Counted from the first letter of the stretch, positions 1-5,444 are shown. The stretch is 7,028 bases of DNA from CAYMUC01 sp964471865 (GCA_964471865.1 CAYYHU010000063.1:1-7028); one strand, 5' to 3'. Notes: a model not told the origin generated them from the sequence alone. Translations and numbers: made by a program.

Positions 1-406
1 CCGCCCAGGGCACCACGTCGATCCCCTGGATCGCCAACGCCGGATGAATCTCCTCGACCCAGAGCCGTTCTTGCTCCTCGACAAGATCAGCTACTCGCTC
101 CCCCACCGCTTCGAGGGTCTCATGCGGTGTACGACCATCCGATGTCGTCTGGCGCACGCCCGCAGCCACCTGATCCTTGAGCGCAGCCACTCGCACCTGG
201 AAAAACTCGTCGAGATTTGAGGAAAAGATCGACAAGAACTTGGCGCGTTCGAGCAACGCTACGGCAGGCTCTTGAGCGAGCGCGAGGACTCGATCGTTGA
301 AATCGAGCCAACTGAGCTCCCGGTTGATGAAGGTCTCGTCGATGGACCGAGCGTAGCGAGGCTCGGTCTGGTGCCAATTCGCCCCTGAGCCGTCAGCGCT
401 GAGGAT
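1..406 (-). CDS. ppk1: Polyphosphate kinase 1, N-terminal part (runs off left edge; start unresolved)
   Basis: PPK1 reversibly transfers the ATP gamma-phosphate to inorganic polyphosphate. The minus-strand translation has the family's N-terminal signature: FINRELSWLDFNDRVLALA, then LLERAKFLSIFSSNLDEFF, VRVAALKDQVAAGVRQ, and a helical stretch ending WVEEIHPALAIQGIDVVPW at the edge. This is the PPK N domain; the catalytic histidine domains lie outside the window. The coordinates give the open stretch after an in-frame TGA at 407-409. No ATG, GTG or TTG lies in frame between that TGA and the conserved FINREL core. Upstream of the TGA, the same frame has GTG at 419-421 and at 446-448, the latter overlapping the stop of the small upstream gene by 4 bases. 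The gene may therefore carry a point error or a real nonsense mutation, or use a rare start. Identity is near certain; the 5' end is not. Confidence 0.88.
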   Translation of the reverse strand, partial: MLSADGSGANWHQTEPRYARSIDETFINRELSWLDFNDRVLALAQEPAVALLERAKFLSIFSSNLDEFFQVRVAALKDQVAAGVRQTTSDGRTPHETLEAVGERVADLVEEQERLWVEEIHPALAIQGIDVVPWA

Positions 407-444
407 TCACCTTGCGTTCACGACGAGGACAGAATGCCCACAGG

Positions 445-714
445 TCACTCCGCGGCGTCAGGAAGCCCTAGATCCCACTCCACCGAGATCCGCTCCCTCT
501 CGGCATCACGAAGGATGCGCTCGCGGTTGCGTCGGAACTGGGGATCATCCCGCGGCAGCAGCACCAAGCGGGCGAGCACCCGGGTACGGAACTCGTCGAG
601 AAGTCGGTGATCGCCGTAGTCGCCGTAGACCTCCCAGTGGGGAGCCACGGGGCCCAGGTACACGATGCGAGTGTGGGCCACGGGGGGTTCGGTGACAGTG
701 TCGATATCGGTCAT
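445..714 (-). CDS. Small conserved-looking protein of unknown function upstream of ppk1
   Basis: An 89-aa soluble protein with no signal peptide, membrane segment or cysteine. I cannot assign it to a named family. The N-terminal half holds a hydrophobic, probably beta-forming block, RIVYLGPVAPHWEV (residues 16-29), then YGDYGD (30-35). The C-terminal half is strongly charged and probably helical (LLDEFRTRVLARLVLLP, then DPQFRRNRERILRDAERER) and ends acidic. The ATG at 712-714 is preferred over the in-frame ATG at 742-744 because GGGAG sits 5 bases upstream of it and the 10 extra residues look unstructured. Its TGA overlaps a GTG in the ppk1 frame as GTGA, an arrangement typical of translational coupling, so it probably shares a transcript with ppk1. 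A role in polyphosphate metabolism is only a guess from position. Confidence 0.75.
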   Translation of the reverse strand: MTDIDTVTEPPVAHTRIVYLGPVAPHWEVYGDYGDHRLLDEFRTRVLARLVLLPRDDPQFRRNRERILRDAERERISVEWDLGLPDAAE

Positions 715-719
715 GGACG

Positions 720-724
720 CTCCC
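720..724 (-). promoter_or_regulatory. Shine-Dalgarno site deciding the start of the small protein gene
   Basis: Read on the minus strand, GGGAG lies 5 bases before the ATG at 712-714. The alternative ATG at 742-744 has no comparable purine-rich site, so the shorter 89-aa product is favoured. Confidence 0.6.
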
Positions 725-890
725 GGGGTATTCGAAATGGTCATGTTATCGGGGCTTTGGGGACCGAGGTCGTTGTCGTGAGCGCTCAGAATTGGTTGAC
801 TTTCCCCAGGACGGGAACCGATCCGGTCACTACGGACGTCTCATGAGATGTCGACCGCCGGTAGTGGGATCCGCCCTGCCGGCGAGCCCG

Positions 891-895
891 AGGAG
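891..895 (+). promoter_or_regulatory. Shine-Dalgarno site deciding the start of the first whiB
   Basis: AGGAG lies 6 bases before the ATG at 902-904. The in-frame ATG at 848 has no such site and would add 18 residues rich in G, P and E that are not WhiB-like, so 902 is chosen. Confidence 0.7.
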
Positions 896-901
896 ACGAC
901 C

Positions 902-1104
902 ATGGACGACACTCTCAACCAGGACCCCTCCGATACGGCGTGGATGGCTCAGGGAAACTGCCGGAACTATCCGCCCCAGGTGTTCTTCCCCAGTGACGGG
1001 GTGGGCGTTGATCGCGCCCGCAAGATCTGTGCAGGCTGCCCCGTGCTTGCCCAGTGCCTCGAGCATGCTCTCGAGCACCGCATCGAGCACGGTGTGTGGG
1101 GCGG
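902..1104 (+). CDS. WhiB-family iron-sulfur transcription regulator, 3' end lost in gap
   Basis: WhiB proteins bind a [4Fe-4S] cluster through four cysteines and act as redox- or NO-responsive regulators, usually by binding region 4 of the principal sigma factor. The visible 68 residues contain C20, C43, C46 and C52 in the order C-x22-C-x2-C-x5-C, the FFP motif (residues 28-30), and the start of the G-V-W-G-G turn (64-68). The frame runs straight into the N-run at 1105, so the basic C-terminal DNA-binding tail is not visible. The start is set by the AGGAG at 891-895. It differs clearly from the second WhiB in the window (about 1.6 kb away), so this is not a recent duplication. I cannot place it in a WhiB1-7 subclass. 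Confidence 0.93.
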
Positions 1105-1204
1105 NNNNNNNNNNNNNNNNNNNNNNNNNNNNNNNNNNNNNNNNNNNNNNNNNNNNNNNNNNNNNNNNNNNNNNNNNNNNNNNNNNNNNNNNNNNNNNNN
1201 NNNN
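1105..1204. other. Assembly gap of exactly 100 N
   Basis: The run is exactly 100 N, the conventional placeholder for a scaffold gap of unknown size. Both flanking frames point into it: whiB from the left and tatA (minus strand) from the right. At minimum it hides the C-terminal tail of WhiB and the C-terminal part of TatA. Any translation across it is meaningless. Confidence 0.97.
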
Positions 1205-1354
1205 CGCCTGGCCTTCTGAGAGACCCTTCTTGAATTCCTTCTGGGCCTGTCCGAGGTTGCGCGCCATCTTGGGAATCTGGGCGCCTCCGAAAAGTACCAA
1301 GATCACGACCAGAACGATGATTGCCTCGGGTGCACCAAACACAGCACTGAGCAT
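1205..1354 (-). CDS. tatA: Twin-arginine translocase subunit TatA, N-terminal part (3' end in gap)
   Basis: TatA forms the membrane-permeating oligomer of the Tat pathway, which exports folded proteins. The 50 visible residues show the family plan: a short N-terminus, a hydrophobic helix at about residues 9-21 (APEAIIVLVVILVL), the F22-G23 hinge, then the amphipathic helix with IPKMARNLGQAQKEFKKGLSEG (27-48). The polar, variable C-terminal tail lies in the gap. The ATG at 1352-1354 gives the expected few residues before the helix. Six bases upstream is TAGGGT, placed as a -10 box for a leaderless mRNA. The gene stands divergent to the formimidoyltransferase gene and has no tatB or tatC beside it. 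TatB is a less likely alternative: TatB normally has a longer charged helix after its hinge, but the tail that would settle this is missing. Confidence 0.92.
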
Positions 1355-1360
1355 AGGGCC

Positions 1361-1389
1361 ACCCTAGCGGTGTTCGCTCAGCAGGTCAT
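1361..1389 (-). promoter_or_regulatory. Probable leaderless promoter of tatA
   Basis: On the minus strand ATGACC (1384-1389) resembles a -35 box (TTGACA, 4 of 6). It is followed after 17 bases by TAGGGT (1361-1366), which fits the actinobacterial -10 consensus TANNNT. Exactly six bases then separate the box from the ATG, which puts the predicted transcription start on the A of the start codon. Confidence 0.5.
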
Positions 1390-1425
1390 CGCGCCTCCCC
1401 CGGTGGGAACCCGTCGTCGAACTCG

Positions 1426-1431
1426 CAGACT
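1426..1431 (+). promoter_or_regulatory. Possible leaderless -10 box of the formimidoyltransferase gene
   Basis: CAGACT differs from TANNNT at the first base and lies six bases before the GTG at 1438, the spacing seen at tatA and the VWA gene. The only purine-rich stretch (GGAGG, 1432-1436) sits one base from the start, too close to act as a Shine-Dalgarno site. A leaderless start is therefore the better explanation. No good -35 box was found. Confidence 0.35.
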
Positions 1432-1437
1432 GGAGGG

Positions 1438-2259
1438 GTGCTCGAATGTGTCGTGAATCTGAGCGAGGGTCGAGACCTGAGAATCGTGACGGCGCTCGCG
1501 CATCTCGCCGGGACTGATCTCCTCGACGTGCACGCCGATCCACATCACCATCGCAGCGTTCTCACCCTGGCCGGCACCGAAGCGATTCGCCAGATCACCC
1601 GCCAGGCCATTCATCTCATCGACCTGACCGATCACCACGGTGTGCATCCGCGACTCGGAGTCGTCGACGTGGTGCCCTTCGTGCCGCTTCATGGCTCCAC
1701 GATGCGCGATGCCATCGAGGCTCGCGACTCCTTTGCCCACTGGGCGAGCGAAGAACTCGGGGTGCCCTGCTTTCTCTACGGTCCCGAGGTCGCACTCCCC
1801 ACAGTGCGTCGTGAAGCGTTTCAGACCCGCCGACCCGACACCGGCCCCGATCGTCCTCACCCCACTGCGGGCGCGATCTGTGTGGGGGCCCGAGATGTTC
1901 TCGTCGCGTACAACATCATCCTCGCCGATGCCGATATCGATCTCGCCCGCCTGATCGCTCGCGACATCCGCAGCGACTCGGTTCGAGCCCTCGGACTCGT
2001 CACGGGTTCAGAGGTCCAGGTGAGCACGAACCTCGTGGATCCCGAGACCGTCGGGCCCAGCGAGGTCGTGGATCATGTGGAGGCGTTGGCTCGGTCACAC
2101 GGATCCGATATCGCTCGAACCGAACTCGTCGGGCTGTGCCCGGCCTCGGTGTTGGCTCGTATCGAACGGGATCGCTGGGATGCACTGGATCTACACCCCG
2201 AGCGCACCATCGAGTGGGCGCTCGCCAGCCGAAATCGGTTGGCGCCTGGTTCCAACTGA
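1438..2259 (+). CDS. Glutamate formimidoyltransferase (single-domain FTCD N-terminal type)
   Basis: This family moves the formimino group between N-formimino-L-glutamate and tetrahydrofolate in histidine breakdown. The 273-aa product begins with VLECVVNLSEGR, matching the family's N-terminal VECVPNFSEGR. The GVHPR motif (residues 68-72) carries H70, which I align with the catalytic His82 of the pig enzyme. Further family blocks are DVVPFVPL (77-84), ELGVPCFLYG (106-115), GARDVLVAYNI (150-160), QVSTNLVD (194-201) and ELVGLCPASVL (229-239). It is shorter than the roughly 326-residue mammalian domain, with a compressed middle segment, and has no cyclodeaminase domain. The GTG start is the only one compatible with the conserved N-terminus. 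No hut gene is adjacent, so participation in histidine catabolism here is family inference. Its 3' end faces whiB2 with 14 bp between the stops. Confidence 0.9.
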   Translation: MLECVVNLSEGRDLRIVTALAHLAGTDLLDVHADPHHHRSVLTLAGTEAIRQITRQAIHLIDLTDHHGVHPRLGVVDVVPFVPLHGSTMRDAIEARDSFAHWASEELGVPCFLYGPEVALPTVRREAFQTRRPDTGPDRPHPTAGAICVGARDVLVAYNIILADADIDLARLIARDIRSDSVRALGLVTGSEVQVSTNLVDPETVGPSEVVDHVEALARSHGSDIARTELVGLCPASVLARIERDRWDALDLHPERTIEWALASRNRLAPGSN

Positions 2260-2273
2260 CGACCAGGAGGGCG

Positions 2274-2537
2274 TCAGGCGGTCACGTTGCTGCGCACGAC
2301 GAGAGCCCGCTGCCGACGAAGCCGCCGACGCTCCCGCTCCGAGAGTCCGCCCCAGATGCCGAACTTCTCGCCGTTGTCCAGGGCATAGTCGAGACAATCG
2401 AGGCGCACCTCGCAGCCGCGACACACTTCCTTTGCCTCCCGGGTCGAGGCTCCCCGCTCCGGGAAGAAGAGGTCGGGGTCGACTCCCAGGCAGTTGGCGT
2501 GATCTTGCCAGCTGCGGTCCTCGGTATCTCGTTCCAT
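2274..2537 (-). CDS. whiB2: WhiB2/WhmD-type iron-sulfur regulator
   Basis: A complete 87-aa WhiB protein. C16, C39, C42 and C48 form C-x22-C-x2-C-x5-C and should hold the [4Fe-4S] cluster. FFPERGASTREAKEVC (24-39) and FGIWGGLSERERRRLRR (59-75) are hallmarks of the WhiB/WhiB2/WhmD branch, which in Streptomyces and mycobacteria controls septation and cell division. The basic tail (about 69-77) is the expected DNA-contacting segment. The ATG at 2535-2537 is supported by AAAGG (2548-2552), 10 bases upstream, a rather long spacing. The gene lies downstream of the VWA gene on the same strand but has its own 172-bp leader containing a candidate promoter and repeats, so it is probably a separate transcript. 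Subclass is assigned from motif memory; a division role in this organism is inference. Confidence 0.93.
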   Translation of the reverse strand: MERDTEDRSWQDHANCLGVDPDLFFPERGASTREAKEVCRGCEVRLDCLDYALDNGEKFGIWGGLSERERRRLRRQRALVVRSNVTA

Positions 2538-2558
2538 CGCTGATCGGCCTTTCTCGCG

Positions 2559-2614
2559 GGCAGCACCGTGGGTGCGGTACCGCGTGGCTGCCGGGGACCG
2601 GCGGCAGCACCGTG
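2559..2614 (-). repeat. Pair of identical 12-bp direct repeats in the whiB2 leader
   Basis: GGCAGCACCGTG occurs at 2559-2570 and again at 2603-2614 (CACGGTGCTGCC on the coding strand). The copies are 44 bp apart start to start, about four helical turns. Between them lies GCTGCC (2587-2592), complementary to the GGCAGC end of either copy. The repeats could be operator sites or alternative partners in RNA folding. Confidence 0.6.
2587..2608 (-). promoter_or_regulatory. GC-rich hairpin in the whiB2 leader
   Basis: GCTGCCG (2587-2593) and CGGCAGC (2602-2608) form a perfect 7-bp stem with an 8-base loop. No T-run follows on either strand, so it is not a standard intrinsic terminator. It overlaps the upstream copy of the 12-bp direct repeat (relative to whiB2). 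Confidence 0.45.
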
Positions 2615-2629
2615 AATTACAACGATGTC

Positions 2630-2659
2630 ATTCTCCCCTATCACATCACGTTCGCGCAA
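2630..2659 (-). promoter_or_regulatory. Candidate whiB2 promoter
   Basis: On the minus strand TTGCGC (2654-2659) and GAGAAT (2630-2635) are 18 bases apart and partly match sigma-A -35 and -10 boxes (3 of 6 and 4 of 6). The resulting transcript would have a leader of roughly 85 bases that includes both direct repeats and the hairpin. Confidence 0.3.
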
Positions 2660-2709
2660 GGGCGGATACCGGTGAATGACCAATCAGCCAATACCGACCG
2701 CCTAGGCGA

Positions 2710-4725
2710 TCATCCAGCGCGGCGGGATCCTCCGCGGGCCATCTGGCGTTTGTGTTCGATGAAATCCACCAAGACGTAGTCACCGAGGTTCTCAGGAGTC
2801 GTGAAGAACGCTCGCCCCCGATTGATCTTCGTGATGCGTTCGATGAACGCGGTGAGGTAGCTCGTGGCGTCGAGCATGAACGTATTGATGCGGATCCCGT
2901 CTCGAGTACACCGCACGACCTCGCGCAAGGTGGCCTCGATCGTTTCAGGTACCGGCGGATACGAAAAGAACGGTGTCCCCGACGAGGTGATATGCGCCGT
3001 TGGTTCACCGTCGGTGATCATGATGATCTGTTTCGTCCCTGACTGGCGCGCGAGCAACTGGCGGGCGAGCTGGAACCCATGTTGCATGTTCGTCCCGTAG
3101 ACGTAGTCCCAGGACACCTCCGGCAACTGCTCAGCGGTGATGATGCGCCCCACCTCGCTGAATCCGACCAGCCCGAGATAGTCCCGGGGAAACTGCATGG
3201 TGATCAAAGCGTGCAAGGCCATCGCGACCTTCTTGGCAGGCAAGAAGTTGTCTCGCATCGGCATCGACAAGGACAGATCCAACATCAACACCGTGGATGA
3301 ACGGGTCAGGTGCTCAGTCCGTTCGACCTCGAAGTCTTCAGGGTCGAGACCCACTGGCGTTCCGGGACCTTGACGGCGAAGGGCGTTACGAATAGTCCGG
3401 TGCAGATCCAGGTTGAAAGGATCTCCGTACTCGTAGGCCTTGGTTTCGAAAGTCCGTTCGTGACCGGTTCCGAGCTGATGGATCTGATGCTGGCCGAGTG
3501 CGTCTTTACGCAGGGCACCAAAGAGATCCCGCAACGCCTTGGACCCGATAGCCCGAAGACCCTTGGGGGTCAGCTCGAGACGGCCCTCTTTCTGATCGAT
3601 CAAACCGGCTTCGGTGAGCATCTTGGTGATCTCTGACAACCGCTGGAGCGCCTCGGCGGATTCGCTCCCCAAGAGTTCCTCGACCCGATCGAGGTCGGCC
3701 TCGGCGAGAGCTCCGGGTGACGAGGCGTTGTTCAAGAGATTCTCGAGCTGATCCAGATCGCCCAATTCCGCCATGGTCTGCATGGCCTGAGCGAAATCCA
3801 ACGGGTCCGCACCCTGCATGTCGTAGCTGCGGTCCCAGCCCATATCGGGGAACTGGGCACGAAGGTGGGAACCCAACTGATCCAGTTGCCATCGCAGATC
3901 CATGTCCTCGAGCAACTGATCCGACAACTGCTGCAGCTGCGCCCGCTGTTCCGGCGTCATCGAAGCCATCAACGCCTGCATCGCGGCCATGCGCCGCGCC
4001 ATCACCTCGAGAAGTTCATCCAGAGTCTCAGGTTGTTCGGGGAACATGTCCCCGAACCGATCCATGAACTCCTCGAATCCGGGATCCTCACCCCGAGACC
4101 GGCGCTCCAACATCTCATTGAGAGCAGCGAGCATGTCCTTGGTCCGGGCGAGATCCTCGGGACGCATCGAATCCATGGCGCCCGAGATCTGGTCGACGGT
4201 CTGTTGCATGAGGCGTTCGCGGAGCCGATCGAGCAACTGGTCGAACCGGCGTTGAGCCTCTGCTGACGTGAAGGGATACTGCTGGAGGTCGCGAACGCGC
4301 CCGGCGAGATCTGACGGCATCATGTCGAGACGCAGATTGCGCTCCTGCGCCGAGTCTCGCGCCGCCTCGGCACGACGGTCGTCTCCACTCCTGTTCGCAT
4401 CGCTCAGGTCCTGATCGATCGCGTGCCGTTCCTCGTCGATGATGTCGTCGAGTTCCTCTGCGATCTCCCGATAGATCCCCCCGAGTTCACCTCGCTCGAG
4501 ACGCTCCTGACGAGCCGCTTTGAGGCGTTCCATCAACTCGCGCAGACCCGGCACCCGTCGACCTTCGGAATCGGTGAGCCCTTCGCGCATGGCGCGACGC
4601 AGAGCACTGTTCACATCACCGTGGTAGAGCAACTCATCGGTCATGGCATCGAAGACCGATCCGGCATCGATATCGAAACCGACCTGGGTTCCGTCCCAAC
4701 GGCTGTAGGTGAACCGCAATGCCAT
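2710..4725 (-). CDS. VWA-domain protein, predicted partner of a BchI-like AAA+ ATPase
   Basis: The 671-aa product has a C-terminal von Willebrand factor A domain (about residues 477-655). Its metal-ion-dependent adhesion site is complete: D483-L-S485-L-S487, T545 in YGTNMQHG, and D572 in MITDGEP. The N-terminus (LRFTYSRWDGTQ) is followed by a long, charged, Met- and Gln-rich helical region (about 60-370), then a conserved-looking linker with LTPKGLRAIGSKALRDLF (385-402) and YEYGDPFNLDLHRTIRNAL (431-449). There is no signal peptide or membrane segment, so it should be cytoplasmic. From memory it resembles mycobacterial Rv0959 in size and layout; that gene adjoins a chelatase-like AAA+ gene. 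Such VWA proteins work with AAA+ rings as in BchD/BchI or ViaA/RavA. The probable AAA+ partner lies at the right end of the window. The substrate is unknown. The start has TAGGGT six bases upstream. Confidence 0.88.
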   Translation of the reverse strand: MALRFTYSRWDGTQVGFDIDAGSVFDAMTDELLYHGDVNSALRRAMREGLTDSEGRRVPGLRELMERLKAARQERLERGELGGIYREIAEELDDIIDEERHAIDQDLSDANRSGDDRRAEAARDSAQERNLRLDMMPSDLAGRVRDLQQYPFTSAEAQRRFDQLLDRLRERLMQQTVDQISGAMDSMRPEDLARTKDMLAALNEMLERRSRGEDPGFEEFMDRFGDMFPEQPETLDELLEVMARRMAAMQALMASMTPEQRAQLQQLSDQLLEDMDLRWQLDQLGSHLRAQFPDMGWDRSYDMQGADPLDFAQAMQTMAELGDLDQLENLLNNASSPGALAEADLDRVEELLGSESAEALQRLSEITKMLTEAGLIDQKEGRLELTPKGLRAIGSKALRDLFGALRKDALGQHQIHQLGTGHERTFETKAYEYGDPFNLDLHRTIRNALRRQGPGTPVGLDPEDFEVERTEHLTRSSTVLMLDLSLSMPMRDNFLPAKKVAMALHALITMQFPRDYLGLVGFSEVGRIITAEQLPEVSWDYVYGTNMQHGFQLARQLLARQSGTKQIIMITDGEPTAHITSSGTPFFSYPPVPETIEATLREVVRCTRDGIRINTFMLDATSYLTAFIERITKINRGRAFFTTPENLGDYVLVDFIEHKRQMARGGSRRAG

Positions 4726-4731
4726 ACCGGG

Positions 4732-4737
4732 ACCCTA
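4732..4737 (-). promoter_or_regulatory. Probable leaderless -10 box of the VWA gene
   Basis: On the minus strand TAGGGT lies exactly six bases before the ATG at 4723-4725. It is embedded in the same 9-mer, CGCTAGGGT, at the same distance as at tatA. AGGG could instead serve as a weak Shine-Dalgarno site. No clear -35 box was seen. Confidence 0.45.
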
Positions 4738-4879
4738 GCGGGAGCCTCACCTGCCGTTCGCCGCGGGAGGAACGATGAGACCCGGCGATCCCGCGGCTCC
4801 GCATGAGGACTCTGGCGACATCGCCACGGCGCCGACCTCGGGCACCGCCAAGCGGCGCAACACCGCCTCTGGAGTGTCG

Positions 4880-4885
4880 TAGACT
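4880..4885 (+). promoter_or_regulatory. Probable leaderless -10 box of the cyclase gene
   Basis: TAGACT fits TANNNT and lies seven bases before the ATG at 4893. There is no Shine-Dalgarno site at usable spacing. The box supports 4893 over the in-frame ATG at 4803. Confidence 0.45.
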
Positions 4886-4892
4886 CCACGCG

Positions 4893-5444
4893 ATGCGCGT
4901 ACCCCGCACCTTCGCTTTCGTGGACCTTTCGGGGTTCACGAAGTACACCGCAGTCGCCGGCGACGACGCTGCGGCGCGGGTGCTGAGCGCATTTCGAACG
5001 ATGACTCGAGAAATCGCCTCGGCTCGGGGCGTGCGCATCGCCAAGTGGTTGGGTGATGGCTGCATGATCGTGGCGGTGGATCAATCCGACGCCATCGCGT
5101 TTTCACTCGAATTAGAGCGTCGGTCCTCGGCGGTCTGCGCGCCGTTGGCCTTGCGAGTCGGACTCGCCACCGGCCACGCCTTGTTGTTCGAGGGTGACGA
5201 CTACATCGGATCGGCGGTCAATCTGGCCGCTCGTCTGTGCGACATCGCGGGACCCTTCGAAGTCCTGATTCCGACGTCGCAACTCGAAACCCTCCCCGAA
5301 GGCGTTCGGGCGGATCCTCATGAACCCCTCGAATTGCGAGGCTTTGCGGATCCCATCGACGTCGTCGACCTGTCCGGCGAGCCGATCCTCGCCGATCGCA
5401 ACGACACCAGCGAGTTGTGGACCCGTTCACCCTTCGTGGCCTGA
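4893..5444 (+). CDS. Class III adenylate/guanylate cyclase, single domain
   Basis: The 183-aa soluble protein is essentially one class III cyclase catalytic domain, which makes cAMP or cGMP from the nucleoside triphosphate as a dimer. The catalytic set looks complete: metal-binding D11 in FVDLSGFT and D55 in KWLGDG, K51 as probable substrate-specifying lysine, D102/D103 in GDDYIG as the second base-recognition position, and N110 and R114 of VNLAARL for transition-state binding. A lysine plus aspartate pair favours ATP. The C-terminus (LELRGFADPIDVVDL) is the usual tail of actinobacterial soluble cyclases. No HAMP, PAS, membrane or ATPase region is present, so any sensing must come from a partner. 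The start at 4893 puts the first motif at residue 9, as in compact family members. The next gene begins 10 bp after the stop. Confidence 0.88.
   Translation: MRVPRTFAFVDLSGFTKYTAVAGDDAAARVLSAFRTMTREIASARGVRIAKWLGDGCMIVAVDQSDAIAFSLELERRSSAVCAPLALRVGLATGHALLFEGDDYIGSAVNLAARLCDIAGPFEVLIPTSQLETLPEGVRADPHEPLELRGFADPIDVVDLSGEPILADRNDTSELWTRSPFVA

Larger units (their letters stand above)
715..901. other. Divergent intergenic region between the small protein gene and the first whiB
   Basis: About 190 bp separate two divergently transcribed genes, so promoters for both should lie here. On the plus strand a TTGACT at 796-801 resembles a -35 box, but the best partner 18 bases on (GATCCG) is poor. On the minus strand GATAAC just upstream of 744 is a weak -10 candidate. 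I saw no convincing palindrome or repeat. Confidence 0.4.
2538..2709 (-). promoter_or_regulatory. whiB2 upstream leader region
   Basis: This 172-bp stretch between the VWA stop and the whiB2 start is unusually structured. It holds a candidate promoter, two identical 12-bp direct repeats, a 7-bp-stem hairpin and the 10-bp palindromes GCGGTACCGC (2574-2583) and CGCCTAGGCG (2699-2708). No ORF in it looks real. Confidence 0.5.
4726..4892. other. Divergent intergenic region between the VWA and cyclase genes
   Basis: This 167-bp GC-rich region separates divergent start codons and carries a TANNNT box next to each of them. An ATG at 4803 is in frame with the cyclase, but the 30 residues it would add are rich in R and P and unlike a cyclase. 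Apart from the two boxes I saw no operator-like structure. Confidence 0.4.

Noticed and set aside
120..377. A minus-strand open frame of 85 codons inside the ppk1 region.
   Set aside because: It overlaps the conserved PPK1 N-terminal domain in another frame and has an arginine- and serine-rich composition typical of GC-rich shadow frames.
611..628. A 9-bp tandem duplication, TCGCCGTAG twice.
   Set aside because: It simply encodes the YGDYGD stretch of the small protein; two copies in coding sequence are not a repeat element.
796..825. TTGACT at 796-801 as the -35 box of a whiB promoter.
   Set aside because: The sequence 17-18 bases downstream is a poor -10 match, so I do not call a promoter.
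792..1367. Long open frames on both strands that run through the N-run and overlap whiB and tatA.
   Set aside because: They depend on translating N as open sequence, and the recognised whiB and tatA frames account for both sides.
1640..1657. An alternative frame inside the formimidoyltransferase gene reads MCIRDS, a peptide known from Nextera adapter contamination.
   Set aside because: The DNA is GTGTGCATCCGCGACTCG, not the adapter ATGTGTATAAGAGACAG, and the true frame encodes the conserved GVHPRLG motif, so it is a coincidence.
2260..2273. A terminator between the convergent formimidoyltransferase and whiB2 genes.
   Set aside because: Only 14 bp are available and they contain no inverted repeat or T-run.
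2075..2779. A 234-codon plus-strand open frame over the end of the formimidoyltransferase gene, whiB2 and its leader.
   Set aside because: It overlaps two clear genes and is rich in R, P and G with no family motif.
4634..5084. Minus-strand open frames across the VWA start, the divergent promoter region and the cyclase.
   Set aside because: They are antisense to conserved cyclase motifs and have shadow-like, arginine-rich composition.
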